The translations under genes and the position numbers were made by a program. This document shows positions 6,776-13,920 of a stretch of DNA of 23,155 nucleotides, one piece after another. The notes beneath the pieces were generated by a model. It searched no databases, was not told the DNA's origin, and saw nothing but the letters and a program-made list of their open reading frames with translations. The stretch is taken from positions 1 through 23,155 of the forward strand of contig CAYOVA010000024.1 of assembly GCA_964407325.1 (NCBI GenBank). The letters are read 5' to 3'. How positions within the stretch are numbered: position 1 is the stretch's first letter; each line of letters begins with the position of its first letter. Origin of the DNA: JAOAFZ01 sp964407325 (GTDB lineage Bacteria > Patescibacteriota > Microgenomatia > UBA1406 > GWC2-37-13).

Positions 6776-8088
6776 AGAGATTTAAAAACCTGCTCAATCT
6801 GGTCAGAACTGATAATCTTTTTTTCAATCAATATTTGTCTTAACGGTTTATTCTGTTCGACAGATTCTTTTACTGCGGCAGAAATTACGTCGTAACCTAA
6901 AAGCGGTGTCAGAAGAGTTGCATACGCTGTGGAATTATCAAGGTGCATCTGACACCGCTCGCGGTTTACACGCAGAGTGGTAATTGCTTTGGTCGTAAAA
7001 GTTGAAATTCCCGCCGTAAATACCTCCAGCTGGGAAATAATAGCATCGGCAAGAACGGGAAACATTATGGCAAGTTCCAAATGAGAACCTTCTGAAGCCT
7101 GGTGAATGGTAAGGTTTTTTCCTGAAATATAGTAAAACATCTGGTTCATGCTTTCGGGTAACACCGGATTTACTTTTCCCGGCATAATAGAAGACCCCGG
7201 TTGCAACGATTCCAGGAAAATTTCCCCGATTCCACCATTAGGACCGCTTGACATAAAGCGCAAGTCGGTAGCAATCTTTGAAAGATCCATGGCTGCAATG
7301 GTGATAACGGCTGACAAATGGCAGATATCCTGACCGCTACTGGTACCCGCCATAAGATTGGCCGCTGGTTTTACCGGTAGTCCGGTTATTTTTCGCAACT
7401 CCTGGTACGTATGTTTCCGGTACTGTTTAGAGGCGTTAATAGCATTTCCAATCGCGGTACCACCAAGGTTCAACTCGTAGAGGTATGCAGTTGCTTCTTC
7501 AATTCGATGGTAGTTTCTTTCACAAATAGCAGCGTATGATGCAAATTCAGCTCCGAGTGTTGTGGGCACTGCATCCTGGATGTGTGTTCTTCCCAGTTTA
7601 GTAACATCTTTAAACTCGTTTGCTTTTTCTTTGAACGCTTCAACTAAAGTTTTTAACTCACTTAATAATTCGCGTGATAACCTTATAGCAACAATGCGTA
7701 GCGCACTGGGATTTACGTCGTTCGTGCTTTGGCTCATGTTAACATGGTCGTTGGCATGTATCTTTAATTCATGATGAGCGCGTTTGCTTATTTCCTCAGC
7801 CCTGTGGGCAATTACCTCGTTTACATTCATATGAAGCGAAGTTCCTGCTCCTCCTTGCAATGCTGGAGTTACAAACTGGTCATTAAACCGTCCACTAAGT
7901 ATTTCTGCACATGCTTTTTGAATCGCCTGAGTTCGTTCTTTATCCAAACCGCCAGCGGCATAGTTTCCGGCTGCTGCCGCGTGCTTTACTTCAGCAATTG
8001 CATGTATTAACGTAAGGGAGACCCGGGGCATGGGAAACGGAAAGTTATCAAGCGCCATCACTGTTTGTGGACCGTAGTATCTGTTCAT
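6772..8088 (-). CDS. Aspartase/fumarase superfamily lyase, probably aspartate ammonia-lyase
   Basis: The 438-aa protein is a full-length member of the class II fumarase/aspartase family. Substrate-binding segments are GTSLHMNVNEV near residue 85, QSTNDVNPSA near 120, TKLGRTHIQDA near 165 and the flexible signature loop GSSIMPGKVNPVLPE near 300. The NPVxPE ending and the start YYGPQTVMALDNF resemble aspartases (fumarases usually read KVNPTQ and YWGAQT), so L-aspartate to fumarate plus ammonia is the more likely reaction; fumarase remains possible. It is the first gene of the operon with pflB, pflA and VKOR-PyrD. Fumarate could serve as an electron sink or precursor, and some class 1 dihydroorotate dehydrogenases reduce fumarate, which makes the linkage noteworthy. 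A -10 box and a GGAG lie within 13 nt of the ATG. Confidence 0.85.
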   Translation of the reverse strand: MNRYYGPQTVMALDNFPFPMPRVSLTLIHAIAEVKHAAAAGNYAAGGLDKERTQAIQKACAEILSGRFNDQFVTPALQGGAGTSLHMNVNEVIAHRAEEISKRAHHELKIHANDHVNMSQSTNDVNPSALRIVAIRLSRELLSELKTLVEAFKEKANEFKDVTKLGRTHIQDAVPTTLGAEFASYAAICERNYHRIEEATAYLYELNLGGTAIGNAINASKQYRKHTYQELRKITGLPVKPAANLMAGTSSGQDICHLSAVITIAAMDLSKIATDLRFMSSGPNGGIGEIFLESLQPGSSIMPGKVNPVLPESMNQMFYYISGKNLTIHQASEGSHLELAIMFPVLADAIISQLEVFTAGISTFTTKAITTLRVNRERCQMHLDNSTAYATLLTPLLGYDVISAAVKESVEQNKPLRQILIEKKIISSDQIEQVFKSL

Positions 8089-8095
8089 AGTCTCC

Positions 8096-8101
8096 AGTAT
8101 A
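8096..8101 (-). promoter_or_regulatory. -10 element (TATACT) of the aspartase-pflB-pflA-VKOR/PyrD operon
   Basis: TATACT on the minus strand is followed by 7 nt (GGAGACT) and the ATG at 8088. The predicted start is about 8089, so the mRNA would be leaderless or nearly so. The operator at 8123-8138 is centred 41.5 bp upstream of that base, the class II activator position. No good -35 is visible. Confidence 0.6.
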
Positions 8102-8122
8102 AGTTGAGAGGGACTATTTTCC

Positions 8123-8138
8123 TGTGATCCAAGTCACA
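8123..8138. promoter_or_regulatory. Predicted Crp/Fnr-family operator (TGTGA-N6-TCACA)
   Basis: TGTGATCCAAGTCACA is a perfect 5-bp inverted repeat in CRP phase (TGTGA-N6-TCACA). Read in FNR phase it is GTGAT-N4-GTCAC, differing at one arm position from the site at 1600-1613. It lies between the divergent lyase-pfl operon and the EpmA-like gene, about -41.5 from the operon start and about -45 from the EpmA-like start. Confidence 0.72.
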
Positions 8139-8163
8139 ATTTCGGACATCGCTTTGAGCCTGT

Positions 8164-8169
8164 TATAAT
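8164..8169 (+). promoter_or_regulatory. -10 element (TATAAT) of the EpmA-like gene
   Basis: A consensus TATAAT is followed by 6 nt and ATG at 8176, predicting a leaderless transcript. The -35 is weak (TTCGGA at 8141-8146, 17-bp spacing). Confidence 0.6.
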
Positions 8170-8175
8170 AGGAAA

Positions 8176-9177
8176 ATGAAAGTCGTTACTTATCCGGGCA
8201 ATCTGAAGAGACACAAGCAGTATTTACAGCTCCTGAAAACGGTCGATCTTTTCCTTGCGGAAACCGGGTATCAAAAGGTAGATCTCCCTTCTCTTTCTCC
8301 CGTGCTTATCCCTGAATCCTATCTGGAAGTATTTGAAACAGAATACAGATATATGGACCAGCGAGAGAAACTGTATTTAATCCCCTCTTCAGAATTATTC
8401 CTTAAAAGGCTGCTGGCAAGTGGAATAGGCAGTTGCTATACCCTCATGAAAAACTATAGAAACGCAGAAGCACCTTCCAGTCGCCACCTTTCCGAATTTA
8501 CCATGCTGGAAATGTACAAAGTAAACGCCCACTATTTCGAAATTGCAGAAGACGTAATGGGGTTGTTCCATGCCATTTGTAAAGAACTCCACAACACTGA
8601 CTCGTTTACTTATCAGGGTAACTCAATTTCCCTTTCCGATTACGAAAAAATTACTGTTCAGGAAGCATTCCAGAAATATGCCAAGATGAGCGATATTTAC
8701 AATAAAGAACTTTTTTTTAAAGAAGCACAATCAAAAGGGTATGAAGTCGACGGGTTTACGTACAGTGATGTTTGGTCACAGATATATGCTCATGAAGTCG
8801 AGCCAAACCTGGGCATGAATGGAAAACCAACCATTATTTACGAATATCCACGAGAACTTGCAGCAGTAGTTGAATACGATCCACAAAAGAATGTAGCTTA
8901 TCGTTTCGAGATTTACATTGCAGGCATAGAGTTGGGCAATTGTGGAAGTGAAGTATCGCCTACCACCGATTTTCAAGAAATGGAAGAGAGGCTCCATAAA
9001 GAATACGAAGAACGTAAACACAACAACAAAATTATGTTTCCTCCCGATACAGAATTTGTAGACAATCTCCGGAAAATGAAACCTACTTCAGGAATTGCAC
9101 TTGGCATCGATAGAGTAGCCATGCTTTTTACCGATACAGAGAGTGTAAAAGACCTTCAACTTATTATTTACGAATAA
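8176..9177 (+). CDS. EpmA/GenX-like class II lysyl-tRNA synthetase paralogue
   Basis: The 333-aa protein is a class II aminoacyl-tRNA synthetase catalytic core of the LysRS type without the N-terminal OB anticodon-binding domain, the size and layout of EpmA (GenX/PoxA), which attaches (R)-beta-lysine to elongation factor P. Motif 2 is seen as NYRNAEAPSSRHLSEFTMLE (about 93-112) and motif 3 as SGIALGIDRVAML (about 305-317). The stretch YRFEIYIAGIELGNC matches the EpmA pattern RFEVYxxGIELANG. Neither EF-P nor the aminomutase EpmB is in the window. The frame starts with an ATG 6 nt after a TATAAT. It is divergent from the pfl operon and shares its regulatory region. A role in lysylating another target is possible. 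Confidence 0.82.
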   Translation: MKVVTYPGNLKRHKQYLQLLKTVDLFLAETGYQKVDLPSLSPVLIPESYLEVFETEYRYMDQREKLYLIPSSELFLKRLLASGIGSCYTLMKNYRNAEAPSSRHLSEFTMLEMYKVNAHYFEIAEDVMGLFHAICKELHNTDSFTYQGNSISLSDYEKITVQEAFQKYAKMSDIYNKELFFKEAQSKGYEVDGFTYSDVWSQIYAHEVEPNLGMNGKPTIIYEYPRELAAVVEYDPQKNVAYRFEIYIAGIELGNCGSEVSPTTDFQEMEERLHKEYEERKHNNKIMFPPDTEFVDNLRKMKPTSGIALGIDRVAMLFTDTESVKDLQLIIYE

Positions 9178-9222
9178 TTAAGCAGTCATATCGTCGTCTC
9201 CGCCATGACCGAAGGTGTAAAA

Positions 9223-9231
9223 TGGTATACT
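9223..9231 (+). promoter_or_regulatory. Extended -10 (TGG-TATACT) of the 836-aa membrane protein operon
   Basis: TATACT at 9226-9231 is preceded by TGG, an extended -10 pattern. It leaves a leader of about 25 nt before the ATG at 9264, longer than most leaders in this window. No clear Shine-Dalgarno site precedes that ATG. Confidence 0.45.
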
Positions 9232-9263
9232 ATTCTACTTTCACGCACACATAAGTCTTTTTT

Positions 9264-11774
9264 ATGGATAACACAATTCTAACCAGTATCGAAAATGCTA
9301 TCCGTGCGGATTACAAATATCTGAGGACAATCCGTGATGATGTTGGAATTCATGAAGCAAACACAACAATCTCCTTTTACACCCGTTTTATCGAATCTAT
9401 CGTAAACGGGCTCGAGTCTATTTACACCTATCATCATGCGGAAGAATTTGTAGGGAGATATTTAAAGCGAAAACGGTTTTTTTCTCTGGAAGAAACAGAA
9501 TTTACTGCTTTTGCTGAAGACCTAACAGAACAAATGATCGCAACAGGGTATGCCTCTGCTTCTTCTCTCGTTCGCGAACAAATAGTTCCTCGCATTATCG
9601 TAACGCTCAAACGCTGGTTTTATATCGTTGATGGCATAGATTACCCGGAATTTAAGAAAATCAAAGAAGTTCTTTCAGATATTATTTCCTACGAACTTAC
9701 TTCTCTTTTTGTACCCAGTAATCTTGACACCACTCTTATACATACCTACACCAATCAGTTTCAAACATCGCTGACCAATTCTTCGTTGATTCACCACTAT
9801 GCAACAGCATTAGGACTACCTGGTCATTTTGCAAACTACCTTATATACAAAAATACGTTTCCCACAAATTGGGATCACCATCTTCATAAAGAAGAAGTAC
9901 TGCTATTAAAGCCTAAACTAGAAGAACTGCTCACCGTTAAAAAACCACTGAATCTTTCTCTCCCCAAACAGCTTCAGCAAAAAACCGAAAAATACCTACA
10001 ATCTCAATTTAAAAAAGACATTTCATTATTCCGTGTTTATGACCAGGGGTACAATACGGTTGTAAAAGAACTCAAAGGAAATTTTGATGCTCTCCAGAAA
10101 CGAGACACACTGTATCAGATTGCCCAACGTATAGCGGATAAGTTACACTCCATTCCTTCTTTCCCCAGCGGAGCTTTTGATCCTGAATCGGTACTCCAGT
10201 ATTGTGCAGAAAAACTGAAACGATGGAGGGTGTTACTTGACACAGACAATTACGACAAGACTATTCCGATTATGGCAGATGATATCGTACGGGTATTTTA
10301 CACCCAGGACCTGGACAAAATGGTTGCTCTTCTTGCAAGAGAACAAAGCAAAAATGAGCGCCTATTGCTGCTTATAATCGCTGGCACTTCGCTTAAGTTT
10401 AGCAATAAATTTATTACGTGGATTATATTCCAAGAACTGTTTCCCGAATGGGAGCAATTTGATAACCTTGAAGCAGCACGTAAACTATCGCCAAAAGTTG
10501 TGGCGACAGCCAATACTATTCAACAAACCTTCCGGAACTGGTACAAACTTCCCAAAAACCAATATGCAGCACTCACGAAAAACTTTACATCGTTTTATAC
10601 TGTAAAAAAACTATTCGAAGTTTACTACGAACAACAGCAAGAAATGGGAAATGTTGAAGAACGAATCAAAGAATTAGCTCAAAAACGAGTAAAAGGAGAA
10701 GATTTGTCAGCTGAAGACAAGATACAAAAACTCGTGGAATCAGCTGAAAAAAATCCAAAACGGTTTTCGGAAGATGAATTTGACGAGATTCTCTATCTTG
10801 CCCTTAAAACGGAGATGGATGCTGAAAAAATTCCTCGACTCGCTGACCTGTTTCAAAACTCTCAAGTACGGGAAAAGTACCAGAAACTGGTATTTAACCG
10901 GTTTGATGCCTACACCTTTAACAGAATCATGAATACCAATTATGCCGGTTTGGGAAATCTTTTTGGAACAAAAGGATTTATTATTCTTATTGAAGCCTAT
11001 TTAGTCGGTTCAGGAATTGAGCACATAATTGACTACTTTGTGTTGGGTTGGGTAAAGACATTATGGAATATTGGAACAGCATTAATAGAGCCATCATTTA
11101 ACATACCTCTGGTTGCAGATGAAATGAACCATATCTTAGATACCACTATGAACCTCTCATTGACATCTTTCGCAACTGGATGGGCCTTAATCGACTGGCC
11201 CCGAACCATCATGTCTGTTGTTATCCCGATTATTCTTATGTTCCTTATAACTTCTTACAACTATATGTTTTATAAGCTTAATCGTGTTCCCAACCGGGAA
11301 AAGAGCTTTAAGCGGTTGGCGTCTTCTACTGAACGGTGGATCAGCGGGAAAAAACACGTTACACAGCTATCAAGAACTCGCAACTTTAGTATCTTCTTTG
11401 AACTGTTTAAGGCTTCACTGCTTATACTCGAAACCTATTTGATTATTCAGCTACTCTATAATCTCGGATTCAACCCGACACAACTGGCATTATTTTTCTT
11501 TCTTCTTGCTACAATATGTTTATCCGCTTTCCAGGGAAATAAATTAAAAGATGAAGTGACTCTGGGACAAAGTGAAGCAATTTCCGATACAATTCGCGAC
11601 TTTACATTCATACCGATTATCGAATTAGGTAAATTTCTGGGAGGCCAGGCTAAATCAATCAATTTTATTCCCTGGCTTGTCCAAACAAGTGTCGAACCAT
11701 TTTACAAAAATGTAATTTCCATACTACAATCGTTTATCAGTTTCCAAAGAGAAAAAAAAGATGAAATCCTATGA
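9264..11774 (+). CDS. Large membrane protein of unknown function with cytoplasmic helical N-terminal region
   Basis: I do not recognise this 836-aa protein. Residues 1-560 are hydrophilic, rich in aromatic, Lys and Glu residues and apparently all-helical, without a signal peptide. A strongly charged stretch around 455-500 (many KxxE and EExxK pairs) could be a coiled coil. The C-terminal third carries hydrophobic segments near 562-600, 605-625, 648-672 (SVVIPIILMFLI), 715-733 and 738-755, so about four or five membrane helices, with a short charged tail ending in EKKDEIL. There are no obvious catalytic motifs. The next gene starts inside its stop codon (ATGA), so the two products are probably made together and may form a complex. 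Single-copy status and function are unknown. Confidence 0.8.
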   Translation: MDNTILTSIENAIRADYKYLRTIRDDVGIHEANTTISFYTRFIESIVNGLESIYTYHHAEEFVGRYLKRKRFFSLEETEFTAFAEDLTEQMIATGYASASSLVREQIVPRIIVTLKRWFYIVDGIDYPEFKKIKEVLSDIISYELTSLFVPSNLDTTLIHTYTNQFQTSLTNSSLIHHYATALGLPGHFANYLIYKNTFPTNWDHHLHKEEVLLLKPKLEELLTVKKPLNLSLPKQLQQKTEKYLQSQFKKDISLFRVYDQGYNTVVKELKGNFDALQKRDTLYQIAQRIADKLHSIPSFPSGAFDPESVLQYCAEKLKRWRVLLDTDNYDKTIPIMADDIVRVFYTQDLDKMVALLAREQSKNERLLLLIIAGTSLKFSNKFITWIIFQELFPEWEQFDNLEAARKLSPKVVATANTIQQTFRNWYKLPKNQYAALTKNFTSFYTVKKLFEVYYEQQQEMGNVEERIKELAQKRVKGEDLSAEDKIQKLVESAEKNPKRFSEDEFDEILYLALKTEMDAEKIPRLADLFQNSQVREKYQKLVFNRFDAYTFNRIMNTNYAGLGNLFGTKGFIILIEAYLVGSGIEHIIDYFVLGWVKTLWNIGTALIEPSFNIPLVADEMNHILDTTMNLSLTSFATGWALIDWPRTIMSVVIPIILMFLITSYNYMFYKLNRVPNREKSFKRLASSTERWISGKKHVTQLSRTRNFSIFFELFKASLLILETYLIIQLLYNLGFNPTQLALFFFLLATICLSAFQGNKLKDEVTLGQSEAISDTIRDFTFIPIIELGKFLGGQAKSINFIPWLVQTSVEPFYKNVISILQSFISFQREKKDEIL

Positions 11775-11992
11775 CAGATGAAGCTCAAAAAACAGAACAA
11801 AGTGAAGTGGAAAAGCCAAAACCCAAAGAAAAAAAAGAAGGGTTATCAATTCTTGAACATGGAGTTGTAGTACCAGGCGCAATTATTGCAGGTTCATTAC
11901 TTCTGATTGCTACAGGAGTAGGATTGTTTACGTTTTTTAGTGGCAATAAAAAGAAAAAACAGAAGTCAAAAACAACAACTCTCGATTCTTAA
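11771..11992 (+). CDS. Small single-helix membrane protein, Lys-rich
   Basis: The 73-aa protein has a very charged N-terminus (residues 1-25, alternating Glu and Lys), one hydrophobic segment (about 30-56, VVVPGAIIAGSLLLIATGVGLF) and a basic tail (NKKKKQKSK). The positive-inside rule predicts a C-terminal cytoplasmic end. It is translationally coupled by an ATGA overlap to the 836-aa membrane protein, which suggests a small subunit. It ends against the convergent ChaB-domain gene (overlap of four bases). I recognise no family. Confidence 0.7.
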   Translation: MTDEAQKTEQSEVEKPKPKEKKEGLSILEHGVVVPGAIIAGSLLLIATGVGLFTFFSGNKKKKQKSKTTTLDS

Positions 11993-12561
11993 GTCTTACG
12001 GGTAACAGTATAGTGAATGGTTTGATACAGGATTTCCCCGTTTTCAATTATGAATGTATCCGCTCCATCAAGAATAACTCCATCAGGACCTTGGGCTGCC
12101 CACTCAAGAAAACCGATACTGTCTATACAGGTGACATTGGTAAAGGTATAAACTGCATGAGGCAAGTCTTTTTCAAGCAAGGCAACGGACTTTTTAGCTC
12201 CAGTATGCCTACGAAACACCCCTTTTGAAGTTAGTATTATGCACTTTTTCGAGTAATTCTCCTCTATATTCTCTTTTACTTTCCCGTTCTTCCTAAACTG
12301 CAGGTGAGATTCTATGACTTCTTCAGGTGTTCTCTTTTTTTTTTGATCTTTAAGCACCCATTTCCCTTCTTTGTTTTTTTCGTATACCTTCTTTACTGCT
12401 GTCCATGCAACACGATGCGCAGTTTCTTCCCTTTTTTCGCTGGGCTGACGATTGTACTGGTTCCACGCTCCATTAAACGCACCTTGGTAAATGTGCTGTG
12501 CGTAAGGCGGTAGTATATTTTTAATCCGGGTTGGTATGGCTTGTGCTGAACGATATGGCAT
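11989..12561 (-). CDS. ChaB domain fused to an NTF2/SnoaL-like domain
   Basis: Residues 1-72 match the ChaB family: MPYRSAQAIPTRIKNILP, then AFNGAWNQY, EETAHRVAWTAVKKVYEK and a closing GKW. ChaB proteins are small (~75 aa) and historically linked to the cation antiporter ChaA, but the biochemical role is unclear. Residues ~80-188 look like an NTF2-like (SnoaL) cone fold: two N-terminal helices, then GVFRRHTGAKK, FLEWAAQGPDG, LDGADTFIIENGEI and a final QTIHYTV, the usual strand order of this family. NTF2-like domains bind or isomerise small hydrophobic ligands, or act only as dimer scaffolds. The pairing is unusual to my knowledge. The start ATG-CCA-TAT is typical of ChaB. No ChaA is in the window. 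Confidence 0.82.
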   Translation of the reverse strand: MPYRSAQAIPTRIKNILPPYAQHIYQGAFNGAWNQYNRQPSEKREETAHRVAWTAVKKVYEKNKEGKWVLKDQKKKRTPEEVIESHLQFRKNGKVKENIEENYSKKCIILTSKGVFRRHTGAKKSVALLEKDLPHAVYTFTNVTCIDSIGFLEWAAQGPDGVILDGADTFIIENGEILYQTIHYTVTRKT

Positions 12562-12597
12562 ATGATAGTAACTTTAGAAAAAGTCTATTGGAGAGGT

Positions 12598-12603
12598 ATT
12601 ATA
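12598..12603 (-). promoter_or_regulatory. -10 element (TATAAT) upstream of the ChaB-NTF2 gene
   Basis: TATAAT on the minus strand in the 65-bp gap between this gene and the 120-aa gene predicts a start near 12591 and a leader of about 30 nt. A second candidate, TACTAT, lies three bases before the ATG but is too close to work for this start. Confidence 0.35.
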
Positions 12604-12626
12604 AACATATTACAAAGCTGTAAGAG

Positions 12627-12989
12627 TCAGATGTTGCGATGTTCAACATCATGCAACTTCTTCTTTTTTTTGGACTCTTTTATATCTTCGTGAAGCTCTT
12701 TTTTGAGAGCTTTAATTGTTTTTACTATCTTGTCTTCCGCATCATCAATCTTTTCAGAAAGAAATTTCCAGACTTTTGCATGGTCGTCCTCATGCATATA
12801 CTTCAAAAAGGTGCGCTTATCATCTTCAGTTAGCTCAGATAAGATGGTATCAAGCACGGCATGGTGTATGGCTGATTCTGCAATATCCAATAATTCATGT
12901 TTTTCGTCGTGTTCCAGCTCGAGGTTATCAAGATCAATATGAATGGTGTGGAACTCAACTATATGACTGTAAAAGTGGTTCTTTTTCAT
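12627..12989 (-). CDS. Hypothetical helical protein (His/Lys/Glu-rich)
   Basis: This 120-aa soluble protein is almost wholly predicted helix and highly charged. A His-rich N-terminal third (HFYSHIVEFHTIHIDL) is followed by a segment LTEDDKRTFLKYMHEDDHAKVWKFL (about 53-77) and a basic coiled-coil-like tail (KKELHEDIKESKKKKKL). Proteins with this layout are, to my memory, common hypothetical proteins in Patescibacteria, but I cannot name a family. It starts two bases after the stop of the larger upstream gene, so the two are co-transcribed. It could form a complex with it or bind metal through its His/Asp/Glu clusters; neither is shown. Confidence 0.72.
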   Translation of the reverse strand: MKKNHFYSHIVEFHTIHIDLDNLELEHDEKHELLDIAESAIHHAVLDTILSELTEDDKRTFLKYMHEDDHAKVWKFLSEKIDDAEDKIVKTIKALKKELHEDIKESKKKKKLHDVEHRNI

Positions 12990-12991
12990 AA

Positions 12992-13882
12992 TCAGTAATT
13001 AATAGGCCCTAATGGTATTGTATCCCCCGGATCATCAATAAAAAAGTACAGAACCGGTCCCCGGGCTCCTCCGTCCTGTCGTTCCAGGTAGTTCATAACT
13101 TCAGGAGATCCTCCCAGATGTTTTCCAGTGAATTCAGCAGGTCCCGCATCCCCAATAACCACTACCATCGCTTTTCCGTTTTCGGGATTTACTACTAGCA
13201 TTTTGCGATACTTAAAAAAATAATAGTAACGGCTAACATTTTCGTCCCATCCGGGTGCAAGAAATGTTTGTACCGCTATGTAGTATTTCTCCCGCTGTAT
13301 ATCGGTATCGGTAAGTTCTGCCAGAGAGGGTGCAAAATAACCCCACGCACCTCTTCCTGGTGCCATTCCCGATGAATAAAATCGCTCTGCATCTTCAACC
13401 CGTTCAAAGTGAGCCATCATTGTGTCGCCGGGATAACGCATGAGATGCTGTTCCGCTCCTATAAGTCCATAGCTGCGGTTTAACTTGATCCCTTCGAGCT
13501 CTGCTTTAACAGGAATATGCAAGAATTCTGAAAGCTGCTCGGTAATCGCTGTTTCCTGTTCTGGATTCAGTGGTTGTACCACTTGAGGAAGAAGTTCTTG
13601 CATTTTTACAATCAGCTTTGCCTTATTGTTGACTATACGTTCTTCGGAAGGCAGTTTGAGTTTTTCCGGAGTCAGGTTCTGGGCAATTACAGCACCAGTT
13701 ACAGGATGCGTCATCATCAGGGCACCAGCCATAGAACCCACCATCCAGTTTTTTGTGTGTTTGTGTATCCAATCGAGCGATTCCTTATGTTTTTCCCACA
13801 GATTCTCTTTCAGTTTTTTGTGCTTTTCAGTCCATGTGTCCCTTAAGTGGTAGTAATGGGGCTTGTACTTTTTCTGAGACAT
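12992..13882 (-). CDS. Hypothetical protein with a possible double-psi beta-barrel-like C-terminal region
   Basis: I do not recognise this protein firmly. I chose ATG at 13882 (296 aa) because TACAAT lies exactly 6 nt upstream, the spacing seen at other genes here; a TTG at 13924 would add 14 residues and overlap the upstream stop. Residues 1-45 are very basic and aromatic (many H, K, W, Y), and residues ~46-68 are a moderately hydrophobic segment (MVGSMAGALMMTHPVTGAVIA) that could be a membrane anchor. The C-terminal part contains MLVVNPENGKAMVVVIGDAGPAEFTGK, which resembles the N-x-x-N-G-x-x-V-V-V-x-x-x-D-x-G-P pattern of RlpA/expansin-like barrels, and ends in a Gly/Pro/Asp-rich tail. A cell-wall or surface role is only a suggestion. 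Confidence 0.7.
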   Translation of the reverse strand: MSQKKYKPHYYHLRDTWTEKHKKLKENLWEKHKESLDWIHKHTKNWMVGSMAGALMMTHPVTGAVIAQNLTPEKLKLPSEERIVNNKAKLIVKMQELLPQVVQPLNPEQETAITEQLSEFLHIPVKAELEGIKLNRSYGLIGAEQHLMRYPGDTMMAHFERVEDAERFYSSGMAPGRGAWGYFAPSLAELTDTDIQREKYYIAVQTFLAPGWDENVSRYYYFFKYRKMLVVNPENGKAMVVVIGDAGPAEFTGKHLGGSPEVMNYLERQDGGARGPVLYFFIDDPGDTIPLGPINY

Positions 13883-13888
13883 GTATTC

Positions 13889-13894
13889 ATTGTA
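13889..13894 (-). promoter_or_regulatory. -10 element (TACAAT) of the 296-aa hypothetical gene
   Basis: TACAAT on the minus strand is followed by 6 nt (GAATAC) and ATG at 13882, almost the same arrangement as TATACT-GAATAT-ATG at the dehydrogenase gene. It supports the downstream ATG as the real start and a leaderless transcript. Confidence 0.5.
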
Positions 13895-13920
13895 CAATAT
13901 TCGCTTTTCCCTTTGTCTTA

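Noticed and set aside
6772..8088. Calling the lyase fumarase C outright
   Set aside because: The signature loop reads KVNPVLPE rather than KVNPTQ and the start reads YYGPQT, closer to aspartase, but no decisive substrate residue can be verified, so the call is kept as probable.
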